Shown here in pieces: positions 35,955 to 45,478 of a stretch of 64,000 nt of DNA. The stretch's first letter is position 1, and the number at the start of each line of letters is the position of its first letter. Below the pieces are notes generated by a model that worked only from the letters and a program-made list of their open reading frames with translations, made no database searches and was not told the origin of the DNA. The position numbers and the translations under genes were made by a program. The stretch comes from Verrucomicrobiales bacterium (lineage in GTDB: Bacteria; Verrucomicrobiota; Verrucomicrobiia; Verrucomicrobiales; DEV007). The stretch covers positions 16,468-80,467 of the forward strand of contig JARGPH010000025.1 of NCBI GenBank assembly GCA_029213065.1. Reading direction: 5' to 3'.

Positions 35955-37241
35955 CTAAGCGATGATCTCTTTGAGCAAGCCGCTGCTGTCCCCGTGGCGT
36001 TCCGCTTTAACGCCGACGCCGTGAAGCATCGAAAGCCACGCGTTGCAGAGAGGGGTGTCCTTCGGCGCGACGATGTTTTCACCCAGCTTGAGTCCCGCGC
36101 CGCCGCCGGTCAAAATGGTGGGGCAGTTGTTCAGCTCGTGGCCGGTTCGGATGTTGCTGCCGTAAGCGAGGGCGACATGATCGAAGAGGCTCGAGCCGTC
36201 GGCTTCTTTGGTTTCCTTGAGGCTGTCAATGAGGCCGGCGAGGAGTGCACTCTGAGTTTGGTCGCGCTTCTCGGAGGCAGCGAGCTTTTCCCCTTTGGTG
36301 GTAATGTAGTGGCTCATGTCGTGGGGATGCACTTTGATGCCGATACTGGTGAGAAGGGTTTCGACGGGCTGGCGATAGGTCAAAACGCGGGTGCTGTCGG
36401 TTTTCATTGCTGCAATCATGAGGTCATACATGATCTCGATTTCCTTCTTCCCCGAGAGTCCTTCGCCCGGCTGCGGCATCGTCGTTTCAGGACGGGGAAC
36501 GCCCATCCACTGCTCGTCTTTGCTGATTTGAGTTTCGATGTCGCGAATGCTCTGGAAATACTCGTCGAGTTTTGAAGTGTCGTTTTTGCTCAAGCCGCGC
36601 TGCATCTCGCGGGCATTTTCCAGCCCCGTATCGAGAACGCTGCGACGCTCCGCGAGTCGTGCCTTCTGCACTTCGATGGGAGTGGTGTCTTTGGAAAAAA
36701 GCCGGTGATAGGCGGCGAGCGGTCCGTCGAGACCGGCCATGGGTTTGCCGCTGACATCCCAGGCAAGCGAGAGCCCTTCGCCGTGTCCGGAATTGGTTCG
36801 TCCCTTGACGTCATTCAGTTCCAGCGAAGAAAAACGGGTGTGAATTCCAAACTCCGCCGCAGCGACCTGATCGGCGGTGATGCTGTTGTGCATGCTCTGT
36901 CCAGCCTGGGCGTAGCGGTTTGCACCGGACAACCACCAGGTGCTGCCGGCGTGGCCTTCGCTGGAATACTGGTTCCACAATCCCTGAACGACCGAGAAAT
37001 CCTTCTTGTGTCGTTCGAGCGGTTTTAAGCCGGAGGGAAGTTCGTAATCCGGTCCCGGTGTTTTGATGTCAGGATACCAGGTCTCGTCGGTGACGCCCCA
37101 GCCGAAGCCGAGGAAAATAATGCGCTTTGGCGGGGTGACGGCTTTGGCGGCGGAAGCGTAGCGTCTGAATCCGAGTGATTCCAGCGCGGGCAGCGCGATC
37201 AGCGCGGTGCTGGATTGTAGAAAGTGGCGGCGTGATTTCAT
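35955..37241 (-). CDS. Tat-exported DUF1552 protein
   Basis: 428 residues. A twin-arginine signal (S-R-R-H-F-L at about 3-8) and hydrophobic stretch begin the protein. The remainder matches DUF1552, the usual partner of DUF1592 proteins in Planctomycetes and Verrucomicrobia. A-Y-G-S-N-I-R-T-G-H-E-L-N is the conserved C-terminal core. Its fold relates to the DUF1501/sulfatase group. It starts 18 bases after the DUF1592 gene. Activity unknown. Confidence 0.92.
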   Translation of the reverse strand: MKSRRHFLQSSTALIALPALESLGFRRYASAAKAVTPPKRIIFLGFGWGVTDETWYPDIKTPGPDYELPSGLKPLERHKKDFSVVQGLWNQYSSEGHAGSTWWLSGANRYAQAGQSMHNSITADQVAAAEFGIHTRFSSLELNDVKGRTNSGHGEGLSLAWDVSGKPMAGLDGPLAAYHRLFSKDTTPIEVQKARLAERRSVLDTGLENAREMQRGLSKNDTSKLDEYFQSIRDIETQISKDEQWMGVPRPETTMPQPGEGLSGKKEIEIMYDLMIAAMKTDSTRVLTYRQPVETLLTSIGIKVHPHDMSHYITTKGEKLAASEKRDQTQSALLAGLIDSLKETKEADGSSLFDHVALAYGSNIRTGHELNNCPTILTGGGAGLKLGENIVAPKDTPLCNAWLSMLHGVGVKAERHGDSSGLLKEIIA

Positions 37242-37259
37242 AAGGAAAACGGGTTCTGA

Positions 37260-39974
37260 TTACTTGGATTGAAATTCTTTGGAATGAACGATGGCGTGGA
37301 CAAATGATCGCATCGCGAAATTTTCGGATTCCGCTTTTTCAACGATCTCCTCGATGAGGAATTCGTCACTGAAGCCAATGGGGCGTCCGAGCGCATACTC
37401 GCTCATCGCTTCGGTAAATCCGTGGGCGAAATCTGCTTTCCTTCCCGCGATGATATCCCGCAGTTCCAGATAGTCTTTGAATTCAGGTCCTTTGTAAAGC
37501 GCTCCGGCGGGATCGATCTGCCAGGTCTTTTGTTTGTCCTTCACCGGTTTTCCGTTGTCGTCTTTGACGATGAAGGTGTCTTCTGTCCGCCATGCCCCGA
37601 CCGCGTCGAAGTTTTCCAATCCCAAACCAATCGGGTCGATCTTGCGGTGACAGCTCGCGCACTGCGCCTCCTCCTGGTGGGCGAGCAATCGCTCGTCGGT
37701 CGTGAGAACCTGACCGGCGAGGCGGGCGATTTGCGGAATGTTAGCCGGGGCCGGTGGAGGAGGATCGTTGAGCAATTTGCGCAGGACCCAGGTGCCGCGT
37801 TCGACCGGGTTGGTTTCGTCACCGTTGCCTCCCATGAGACTGACCGCGGCCATTCCCAGCAAACCGCCACGAGGCGAACCTTCGGGAAGAGAGACCTTGC
37901 GAAACTCGCTGCCGGTGACGCCTTCGATTCCGTAATACTCCGCGAGAGTGGCGTCGAGAATCGCGTAGTCCGATTTCAGCAGGTTCGTGACGCTGTCATT
38001 TTCCCGCATCAAATGCTTCATCGTTTCGTAGATCTCATCCCGCGCTGCCGCCTTGGTCGTGTTGTGAAAACGCGGATGCTTGACGACATCGACCTGAAAG
38101 AAATCGAGCCGGTCGAGCCCGAGCCACTGGTAGGTGAAGGAATGCACCAAATCTTCGGAGCGCGGATCGTCGAGGAGGCGGGTTGTTTCTTTGCGAAGCA
38201 CTTCCGGTTTTGCCAATTCGCCACTCGCAGCGAGGGCGAGCAATGCCTCATCCGGCGGCGATCCCCAGATGAAATAGGAAAGTCGCGTCGCCAGTTCCTG
38301 CGGGCTGAGAGGTCGCGGTTTTGATTCCAGGTTCGGCTCGGCGAGGTAGAGAAACATCGGTGAAGACAGGACCACGGCGAGGGTGTCTTTGAGGGCGGTG
38401 GCGGGTTTCTCGCCGCTCTTGAGCCGTGTCTCATATTTCCGCATGAGCCCGTCGAGGTATTTGGCTGAGGGTTCGCGTCCGCGGAACGCCCCCGTGGCGA
38501 AACGGTTCAAGGTTCCGCGCACTTTCTCCAATTCAGGGGCGGGTGATTTGTCATCGAGAGGCACATCGATCGCGGCGATCCCTTTGGGCAGGGGGCCATC
38601 GGATTCCGGAAGGCGTTCGATCTCGATGTAGTCGATCCAGAGGGCGAATTTCCTCCCGATCCCGTCGTTTTCCTCACGCCCCTTGTTCGCGAGGACGCGG
38701 GTTTGCAGGTAGTGATCAAAGACACCTTTTTCGCGGATGAACAAGGTTCGATCAAGGCGTTCTTTGTGGCCGCTCGTGAAGGTGAAGGGGATTTCAATGA
38801 TCTCCGGCGCCTCCATCGTTCCGGTGACCTCATACGATTTTTTGGCCTGAGCATTTCGCGGGTTCACTCCGAACTCGATAAAGCGCCGGTCCGGACTTCC
38901 GTCGCCGGTTACGGCGGCACGAACGCGGATGACGTAGTCTCCGATGGGCCAGCTCCACGGGAAGATGAAATCAAAGGTCGCGTTGTTGAGCACCGAGGGA
39001 TGCTCATTCGACATCGCTAGATACATCCCGGTATCAATCGCGGGCTGTTCCGCGTAGTAGTTGTGATAGGGCAGGTGGTAGGAGCGCAATGCCTGGTTGG
39101 CTTTGTCAGAGCTGTTTTCTTTGGACTCAAATCCGAATGATTCGGGTGAGGGCGCCCCGGGGATCTCAGCCCAGAAACGCCGGAAGATATTGTCATCTTT
39201 GGATTTCTTCCGGACTTCAGCGACGATCTCCGCGTTTTCCGGTTTCGCGGCGGCGGCCTCGACAGCGGCGGCCCATTTTGTGGCGCGCTCCTGCGCATCG
39301 GTCTGCCACGCGATGTGTTCGGCGACCTCTTCGGAAATGACTTCGCCCTCGAACCGCTCGATCCGTTTCTCTGTTGCCGCCTCTTCCGCAGCGGCGGCTA
39401 AATGCCATTCGAAGGCCTCATCGAGCGCTTTGCGTCCGAGATCCAGATACTGCTGGAACTGATTCGCCGAGATAAAAAGATTCGAGCCCACCGTGTCAAA
39501 ATTACCCGAACCGGTGTCGGAGGGCAGCTCGCTCACATTGATTTCGACCCCGAGGAGTTCACGCAGGGTGTTGCTGTATTCGCGGCGGTTGAGACGTCGC
39601 ATCGTGATGACTCCCTTTTGATCGCTCAGCTTCTTGCGCGTTGAGACCATCAGATTCGAGAGGTCATCGAGGAAATCGGTCTTCGCGTCGTTCGGGAGCG
39701 GTTCCTCGTCCTCGGGTGGCATCTCGCCGGAGTTGAGAGCGTCGAGCACTTTCTGCCAGCGCTCCGCCGACTCGATATCGGAGATCGTAAAGGGGAGGTC
39801 GTCGACGCGGAACTTGCCCTTTTTCTTGTCGGCATTGTGGCACTGGTGGCAATGTTCTTTGAAGAGGGCGCGATGCTTCTCCGGCATTTCGGAGAGGGAT
39901 TCTGCGTTCGCGGTGATGGCGAATGCACCGATGAGGATTACGGAAAACCGTTTTTTGAAAGTGGAAGCAGTCAT
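37260..39974 (-). CDS. Exported multidomain DUF1592-family cytochrome protein
   Basis: 904 residues, signal peptide at the start. A planctomycete cytochrome-C region with haem-type C-H-Q-C-H (about residue 42) is followed by DUF1587, a long variable region with coiled-coil character, DUF1595, DUF1592, and DUF1588 with a second C-A-S-C-H plus R-K-I-D-P-I-G-L-G-L-E-N-F-D. DUF1585 ends the protein. Two CxxCH sites suggest covalent haem. It is paired with DUF1552 and under the ECF sigma operon. Confidence 0.93.
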   Translation of the reverse strand: MTASTFKKRFSVILIGAFAITANAESLSEMPEKHRALFKEHCHQCHNADKKKGKFRVDDLPFTISDIESAERWQKVLDALNSGEMPPEDEEPLPNDAKTDFLDDLSNLMVSTRKKLSDQKGVITMRRLNRREYSNTLRELLGVEINVSELPSDTGSGNFDTVGSNLFISANQFQQYLDLGRKALDEAFEWHLAAAAEEAATEKRIERFEGEVISEEVAEHIAWQTDAQERATKWAAAVEAAAAKPENAEIVAEVRKKSKDDNIFRRFWAEIPGAPSPESFGFESKENSSDKANQALRSYHLPYHNYYAEQPAIDTGMYLAMSNEHPSVLNNATFDFIFPWSWPIGDYVIRVRAAVTGDGSPDRRFIEFGVNPRNAQAKKSYEVTGTMEAPEIIEIPFTFTSGHKERLDRTLFIREKGVFDHYLQTRVLANKGREENDGIGRKFALWIDYIEIERLPESDGPLPKGIAAIDVPLDDKSPAPELEKVRGTLNRFATGAFRGREPSAKYLDGLMRKYETRLKSGEKPATALKDTLAVVLSSPMFLYLAEPNLESKPRPLSPQELATRLSYFIWGSPPDEALLALAASGELAKPEVLRKETTRLLDDPRSEDLVHSFTYQWLGLDRLDFFQVDVVKHPRFHNTTKAAARDEIYETMKHLMRENDSVTNLLKSDYAILDATLAEYYGIEGVTGSEFRKVSLPEGSPRGGLLGMAAVSLMGGNGDETNPVERGTWVLRKLLNDPPPPAPANIPQIARLAGQVLTTDERLLAHQEEAQCASCHRKIDPIGLGLENFDAVGAWRTEDTFIVKDDNGKPVKDKQKTWQIDPAGALYKGPEFKDYLELRDIIAGRKADFAHGFTEAMSEYALGRPIGFSDEFLIEEIVEKAESENFAMRSFVHAIVHSKEFQSK

Positions 39975-39995
39975 GCAACTGGAGGGAAACTGAAA

Positions 39996-41012
39996 TTAAA
40001 GATTCGAGGCGGTTCGGCGGAGGGTGACGCGGATGTCGTCGACAAACTGTCCCGAAAACTCGACTGCGGGAGGTTCCTCCCCGCTGGATTGGATCGCATT
40101 GCGGTCACTGACTCGGATCCCCAGAACGAGAAAACGCGCCTCAGAGGGAATCCGCAATTCGGAACTGCCTTTTTGCCATTCCTTCCCGTTTTCATCGAGA
40201 AAAATCCAGCGTTGCGCGGTGGCGAGGCTGTCCTCCATCAGCTTGTCGCGGGTCTCGAAGAGGTCTTTCCAGCCGCCGGGACTGGCGGGGATCTCCCTGA
40301 GTGAATAAATCGAAATGCCGCACTGATATCGGTTTGGATCTTGAAACGGGATCGACCGGAATCCCGCTTCGACGGAGACGACCGCGTCATTTTTGGCGAG
40401 GAGCGATTCAAAGGAGCGCAAATCCACGACCCGATAGAGATCGCTGATATACCCCACCGGCTGCTTTTTCTCTTCGTGATCGGCTCGCTGGAACTGAAGC
40501 ATCTTTTCGCCGTGAACCGGCTGAACTCCGCCCGTCCCGTTGACGACTTCGGTGAAATCACCACTCCACAATTCCAGTGCCGTGGGAACCCCGGTGACGA
40601 GAGGAGAAGGTCCCGACTCAAAACTCTCATGAATCAATGTCAGGATTTTCTGACGCCCTGACTCGGAGGCGGCCCAGACCGCGGAGGTGCAGAAAACGCC
40701 GATTATCAGTCCCGCAGCAGCGGCGAAAAGAGGACGGGCGAAAAGGCCGGAAACGATCGGTGTCACTTTGCGATCAGACAGGGTTGGATCGTCGACCAAA
40801 GAGAGTTGGGTCGATGACTCAACAGGGTTGGATCGTGATACGGCAGGAAGTTCGGCGAGATCCCGCAGGCCTTCCTCCAGTGTCGCGAGGGCTCGAAACC
40901 TGGCGCGGGCTTCGGAGTCGTTTTCGAGGAGGCTATTCAGCTCTTCGAGATTCTCCGGTGAGATCCGTTCGTCGAGGTAGTCGCGGATGAGTTCGAGGTC
41001 GCGGTCGGTCAT
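39996..41012 (-). CDS. Membrane anti-sigma factor-like protein with large periplasmic domain
   Basis: 338 residues. An N-terminal helical segment (about 1-55) resembles anti-sigma domains of the FecR type found beside Verrucomicrobia/Planctomycetes ECF genes. One membrane helix (about 93-115) follows. The outer ~220 residues form a beta-rich domain that may sense a carbohydrate. The start overlaps the sigma gene by four bases, so the two are translationally coupled and probably form a switch pair. Confidence 0.82.
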   Translation of the reverse strand: MTDRDLELIRDYLDERISPENLEELNSLLENDSEARARFRALATLEEGLRDLAELPAVSRSNPVESSTQLSLVDDPTLSDRKVTPIVSGLFARPLFAAAAGLIIGVFCTSAVWAASESGRQKILTLIHESFESGPSPLVTGVPTALELWSGDFTEVVNGTGGVQPVHGEKMLQFQRADHEEKKQPVGYISDLYRVVDLRSFESLLAKNDAVVSVEAGFRSIPFQDPNRYQCGISIYSLREIPASPGGWKDLFETRDKLMEDSLATAQRWIFLDENGKEWQKGSSELRIPSEARFLVLGIRVSDRNAIQSSGEEPPAVEFSGQFVDDIRVTLRRTASNL

Positions 41013-41560
41013 GAGAGTTCAGGGGATTGCTCCTTGTTCAGTTTTTCCTCAACGCACTGTTCGAGGGAGCGGCGTAGTCGCCAGAGTTGCTGGTAGAGAT
41101 TGTTCGCTTTCTTCCCCGCCTCGGTGGCGAGTTGGTCAATCGTCGAGCCGGGTTCGTAAGCGGCGAGGACAAGCTGACGGCTCGCTTCGGGAAGTTTGTT
41201 GAGACATTGCTGGAGAAGTGTCAGTCGCTTCTCATTCGTCTCCGTTTCCCCGAGCGATTCTTCGAGGAGGAGATCGAACACCTTTTCATTCAAAACGAGA
41301 CGGTCTCTCGCGTGCGATCGCCGAAAGGTCAGAATCTGGTAGCGGGCGATGACGCAGGCCCAGCGGGGAAATTCCTCGATGTTCTCGAGCTGGTCGAACT
41401 TTTTCCAGGCGACGAGTGAGACTTCCTGCATGATTTCATCGACGTCCTCCGGCCGCAAAATGCCGCTCCCGCGAATGTAGGCGCGAACGATGCGCTCATA
41501 CTTCGTCAGCGCCCTCACAAAGGGCTCATGGAAGTTGGAATCTGTGGGGTTTTCCGACAT
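41009..41560 (-). CDS. ECF-type RNA polymerase sigma factor
   Basis: 183 residues. Region 2 shows D-V-D-E-I-M-Q-E-V-S-L-V-A-W-K-K-F-D; region 4 (about 110-175) carries the helix-turn-helix with S-T-I-D-Q-L-A-T. It fits the Rhodopirellula/Verrucomicrobium-type ECF group. It heads a minus-strand run of anti-sigma, DUF1592, DUF1552, sialidase and lnt, so it probably drives that operon and others when released. The upstream 288 bases likely hold an autoregulated promoter. Confidence 0.92.
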   Translation of the reverse strand: MSENPTDSNFHEPFVRALTKYERIVRAYIRGSGILRPEDVDEIMQEVSLVAWKKFDQLENIEEFPRWACVIARYQILTFRRSHARDRLVLNEKVFDLLLEESLGETETNEKRLTLLQQCLNKLPEASRQLVLAAYEPGSTIDQLATEAGKKANNLYQQLWRLRRSLEQCVEEKLNKEQSPELS

Positions 41561-41848
41561 GAAGGTGGCAATGACTGCCGGTGTCTTAATTCTCTTATGA
41601 AATTATCTGATCTTTTTTCATGAAGCAGATCAGGATCCCGCAGTGAGAGGGCTTCCGGCCGGCTCGTATTCTCCTATCCTGATTCGATTTGCGGCGCGGG
41701 GCGATGTATTTTGATGGCGTTTATTCGTTAGGTGGCGGCGCCGGTCCGTAGCTTCGCGAGCACCGGTTTCAGCAGATTACCCTTTAATAGATGAGACGGT
41801 TGCTTTTCATCGCGGGGGATGCGGTTACAGTCGGACGACGAAATCCCC
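41561..41848. other. Divergent intergenic region (sigma / helicase)
   Basis: 288 bases between the sigma gene and the helicase. I see a 6-base inverted repeat, ctgatc at about 41608-41613 and gatcag further on, and a nested hairpin around gtagcttcgcgagc (about 41747-41760) with flanking accggt-type arms. No coding frame of substance was found. Confidence 0.35.
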
Positions 41849-44368
41849 ATGGCTACTCTGACTCCAGATCAGGTCACCGATCGCCAATCCAATGATGCGA
41901 TTTTTGACCAATTCCTCAACTACCTGATCGAATCGGGGATCGACCCCTATGATCATCAGGAGGAGGCGATTCTCGAACTCTTCGGCGGGAACAATGTGAT
42001 TCTCAATACTCCGACCGGTTCGGGGAAAACCCTCGTGGCGCTCGCGATGCAGTTTCGGGCGGTTTGTCAGGGGCGGCGGAGCTATTACACCGTGCCGGTC
42101 AAAGCGCTCGCGAATGAGAAGTTTCTCTCACTCTGTGCGATTTTCGGCCCCGAGCACGTTGGAATGATCACCGGGGATGCCACCGTGAATTCGGAAGCGC
42201 CCGTGATTTGCTGCACTGCTGAGATTTTGTCGAACCTCGCCTTACGGGACGGGGCTGAAGCACCGGTCGATGATGTCATCATGGACGAGTTTCACTACTA
42301 CTCGGATCATGAACGCGGCGTCGCCTGGCAGGTGCCTCTGTTGACCCTGCCTAAAGCACAATTCTTGCTGATGTCGGCGACACTGGGGGACACCGGATTT
42401 TTCGAAGACGAACTCACGAACCTCACGGGACGGCCCACTGCGCTCGTGAAATCCGAAGATCGTCCTGTCCCGCTCGAATTTGAATTCAGCACCACCGCCC
42501 TGGAGGAAAAGGTCGAGGAACTCGTTGTCGCGGATCGGGCCCCGATCTACCTCGTGCATTTCACTCAGATGTCCTGCGCGAAAACGGCTCAGAACCTGAT
42601 GAGCCGGAACTTCTGCACGAAGGAGGAAAAGAACGAAATCGCAGATCTCCTCGTCGATGCGGATTTTCGCAGCCCTTACGGAAAGGAAATTAAAAAGCTG
42701 CTTCGGCACGGGCTTGGGATTCACCATGCGGGGCTCCTTCCGAAGTATAGGGTCCTCGTCGAGAAGCTGGCGCAGAAGGGCTTGCTCAAAGTGATTTGCG
42801 GGACCGACACGCTCGGGGTCGGGGTGAACGTGCCGATCCGGACGGTCCTTTTCACGCAGCTTTTTAAATACGGCGGACAGAAAACGAAGACGCTCGCGGT
42901 GCGTGACTTCAAGCAGATCAGCGGACGGGCGGGGCGCCGTGGCTTTGACAATGTCGGCTACGTTGTCGCGCAGGCTCCTGAGCACGTCATCGCCAACATC
43001 AAGGCGGAAGAGAAAGCGGAGGCGAAAGGGAAGAAGAGTCGCGCGGTGAAGAAGAAGCCGCCCGAAAAAGGGTTTGTGAACTGGGATGAAACGACCTTTC
43101 AAAAACTGATCGACTCGCCGCCGGAGAAGCTCTCAACCAGCTTTACGGTAAATCATGGCATGCTCCTCAATGTCCTCAGTCGTACTCATGAGGATGGCTG
43201 TGAAGCGCTGCGCGATGTCTTGCGTCGCAGCCACGAGACCCCGGTGACGAAGCGCAAGCTCGGGCGTCGGGCCTTTGCCCTTTTCCGCGGTCTTGTCGAA
43301 GGCAACGTTTTGAAGATCATCCCGCCGGAAGAGCGAACCGGTCCCTCGAAGATCGCGCTGAACATTGATCTGCAGGAGGACTTTTCGCTCAACCAGGCGC
43401 TCGGTCTTTATTTGCTCGAAGCGATTCCCCAGCTCGATGAAACCGATCCCGAATACGCGCTGAACGTCATCTCCATCATCGAGGCGATTTTAGAGGATCC
43501 GACTGCGGTGATACGACGTCAGGTGGATAAGTTGAAAACCGCTCTCATGGCGGAGATGAAAGATCAGGGCGTCGAGTTCGATGACCGTCTCGAGCGGCTC
43601 GATGAGGTCGAGCATCCCAAGCCGGGGAAGGATTTTATCTATAACACCTACAACGAATTTGTGCTTACGAATCCGTGGGCGAAAGAGGCTTCGGTGCGGC
43701 CGAAGTCAGTCGCCCGCGAGATGTTCGAGGAATGGAAGTCTTTCGAGGATTACGTGAAACTGTACGGGCTCGAGCGGAGCGAGGCCGTGCTCCTGCGTCA
43801 CCTCTCCGAAGTTTATAAGGTGCTCGATCGCACCGTGCCGCCCGCGCTGATGACGGAGGAACTGGAGGAGGCGAGAACCTTCTTCGGGACAATGCTCCGG
43901 GGGATTGATTCGAGTCTTCTCGACGAGTGGGAGCGACTCAGTAATCCCGATGCAGAGCGGACGGCAGGCGAGGACGCTGCCCCCTCGCCCCCGCCTTCGT
44001 TTACCCGCGACAAGAGCGCCTTTGAGCGTCATGTCAGGACCGCAGTGTTCGACCTGCTTAAAGCGATCGAGCAGGGTGACTTTGACCGCGCGGAGGAAAT
44101 CGCGCCGCCGTTGCCGGGCGACTTGCGGGCGACGGTGGAGGAGTTTTTCTCAACGCATCGCGGGTTTCGATTCGATCCCGAAGCGCGAAACCGGAAGCAT
44201 ACCCGGATCAGTGCGGGGGAGGAAAAACGCACCTGGAAGGTCGAGCAGATCATCGTCGATCAGGAGGATTTCAACGACTGGCGGCTCATTGTTAAAGCGG
44301 ACCTCGAGGCGAGCGATGAGCAGGAAAAGGCCGTCCTCGAATGGGTCGAATTCGGCCCGATTGTGTAA
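41849..44368 (+). CDS. Ski2-like superfamily 2 RNA helicase with DUF3516
   Basis: 839 residues from the ATG at 41849; an ATG 10 codons earlier (41819) is possible but has no spaced ribosome site. Walker A is N-T-P-T-G-S-G-K-T, motif II is D-E-F-H, motif III is M-S-A-T-L and motif VI is Q-I-S-G-R-A-G-R-R-G, as in Ski2/Mtr4 helicases. A Lys-rich linker follows, and the C-terminal ~400 residues fit DUF3516. An RNA-processing or decay role is inferred from the family. It stands alone with REP-like repeats downstream. Confidence 0.9.
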   Translation: MATLTPDQVTDRQSNDAIFDQFLNYLIESGIDPYDHQEEAILELFGGNNVILNTPTGSGKTLVALAMQFRAVCQGRRSYYTVPVKALANEKFLSLCAIFGPEHVGMITGDATVNSEAPVICCTAEILSNLALRDGAEAPVDDVIMDEFHYYSDHERGVAWQVPLLTLPKAQFLLMSATLGDTGFFEDELTNLTGRPTALVKSEDRPVPLEFEFSTTALEEKVEELVVADRAPIYLVHFTQMSCAKTAQNLMSRNFCTKEEKNEIADLLVDADFRSPYGKEIKKLLRHGLGIHHAGLLPKYRVLVEKLAQKGLLKVICGTDTLGVGVNVPIRTVLFTQLFKYGGQKTKTLAVRDFKQISGRAGRRGFDNVGYVVAQAPEHVIANIKAEEKAEAKGKKSRAVKKKPPEKGFVNWDETTFQKLIDSPPEKLSTSFTVNHGMLLNVLSRTHEDGCEALRDVLRRSHETPVTKRKLGRRAFALFRGLVEGNVLKIIPPEERTGPSKIALNIDLQEDFSLNQALGLYLLEAIPQLDETDPEYALNVISIIEAILEDPTAVIRRQVDKLKTALMAEMKDQGVEFDDRLERLDEVEHPKPGKDFIYNTYNEFVLTNPWAKEASVRPKSVAREMFEEWKSFEDYVKLYGLERSEAVLLRHLSEVYKVLDRTVPPALMTEELEEARTFFGTMLRGIDSSLLDEWERLSNPDAERTAGEDAAPSPPPSFTRDKSAFERHVRTAVFDLLKAIEQGDFDRAEEIAPPLPGDLRATVEEFFSTHRGFRFDPEARNRKHTRISAGEEKRTWKVEQIIVDQEDFNDWRLIVKADLEASDEQEKAVLEWVEFGPIV

Positions 44369-44376
44369 GGGGGGGC

Positions 44377-44443
44377 GCCACCGTCTTGGGACGGCGGCTA
44401 CGGATCGCTTGCTGAGGTAGCCGCGTTTGCAAAAACGTGGCCG
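44377..44443. repeat. Paired REP-like palindromes (second site)
   Basis: Two units in opposite orientation. 44377-44401 reads gccaccgtcttgggacggcg and ends gctac; 44417-44443 starts gtagccgcgtttgcaaaaac. Each is an imperfect hairpin with a four-base loop. They match the pair at 7525-7586 in arm sequence and in the gtagcc start, but are arranged in the opposite head-to-tail sense. They lie between the convergent helicase and DUF1499 genes. Confidence 0.6.
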
Positions 44444-44444
44444 A

Positions 44445-44906
44445 TCAGAATTTCTTCCTCAGCTCCTCGACCCGTTTCCGGTTCGCTCCCATATCAGAGT
44501 ATCCGACCCGCGAAGCCGAGCGGACGTGGAATATTTTCTTCTCTTCGTTCTGCATGATCTCGAGGTCGTCGACGAAGCCGAAGACTTTGGAAAACGTTTC
44601 CGCGTAGAGATAGGGTGGCTCGTTGGTCACAATTCGTGTTTTGGGGATGCTTTCGACCGCCTCGATGAGCTCTCCCCAGACCTCGCGTTCATCGGACTGG
44701 TAGGCGATCGGGTCGATCTGGTATTTGCGATCCGTAGAGAAGCTGGAAACGCAGTTGGGTTTTCCGGTGACCTCTCCGATTTTTCCATTGTCGACCGATT
44801 CAGGGCGGTTCGCACGAGACCAGGCACCGAGAAAGAAAAGCGCTCCGAAGAAAGCAAAATCGGCGAGGAAAACAGCGGCAATGATGACGATGAAAGTGGG
44901 CTCCAT
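44445..44906 (-). CDS. DUF1499 family membrane-anchored protein
   Basis: 153 residues. One N-terminal transmembrane segment (about 4-28) is followed by a DUF1499 domain with K-P-N-C-V-S-S-F-S-T-D and R-V-G-Y-S-D-M-G-A-N-R-K-R-V-E, both family hallmarks. The function of DUF1499 is not established. It is divergent from the TM2 gene across about 60 bases. Confidence 0.88.
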   Translation of the reverse strand: MEPTFIVIIAAVFLADFAFFGALFFLGAWSRANRPESVDNGKIGEVTGKPNCVSSFSTDRKYQIDPIAYQSDEREVWGELIEAVESIPKTRIVTNEPPYLYAETFSKVFGFVDDLEIMQNEEKKIFHVRSASRVGYSDMGANRKRVEELRKKF

Positions 44907-44966
44907 TCAAAAAATGTGTAAGAATTGTAATTGGTCTTTTCGCAGACTCTCCTGATAGTAGGAATC

Positions 44967-45398
44967 ATGCAACCCACACACAGCAAAACAATTGGTTATA
45001 TCCTCTGGATTTTCGGATTCACCGGAGCTCACCGGTTCTATTTTGGAAAACCTATTTCGGGAACGATCTGGCTCTGCACCCTGGGACTTCTGGGTGTTGG
45101 CTGGTTGATCGACCTTTTTCTCATTCCGGGAATGGAGCGGAAAGCGGAGCAGCGCTACAAAAGTGGTCCGATCGATTATTCGACGGCCTGGATTCTTCAG
45201 ACCTTTCTCGGGTATTTCGGCGTTCACCGGATGTACATGGGCAAATGGATCACGGGAATCATCTATCTCTGCACGGCCGGAATCTTCGGTATCGGCTACA
45301 TCTACGATTATTTCACCCTCAACGGGCAGATCAGCGAGCGGAACGGAGCGAAGGCGCCTCCTTTCAAGAAGGCTGAAGTGGGCCTGATCGAAGGCTAA
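44967..45398 (+). CDS. Tandem TM2-domain membrane protein
   Basis: 143 residues from the ATG at 44967; the open frame starts 12 codons earlier. Two TM2 modules are present, about 6-58 and 72-125. The first has G-F-T-G-A-H-R-F-Y-F-G-K, the second G-Y-F-G-V-H-R-M-Y-M-G-K, each with a G-x-G-W/Y-L-I/I-Y-D-turn and two membrane helices. The tail is short and polar. Role unknown. It is possibly co-transcribed with the DUF3127 gene, 80 bases on. Confidence 0.88.
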   Translation: MQPTHSKTIGYILWIFGFTGAHRFYFGKPISGTIWLCTLGLLGVGWLIDLFLIPGMERKAEQRYKSGPIDYSTAWILQTFLGYFGVHRMYMGKWITGIIYLCTAGIFGIGYIYDYFTLNGQISERNGAKAPPFKKAEVGLIEG

Positions 45399-45478
45399 GA
45401 CCTTCACCCGGGGAGAATTTTGCCTTTTCATCTCGGGAAATCGGGTGATAGCTACACCGTTCACATTACAAAGAAGAC

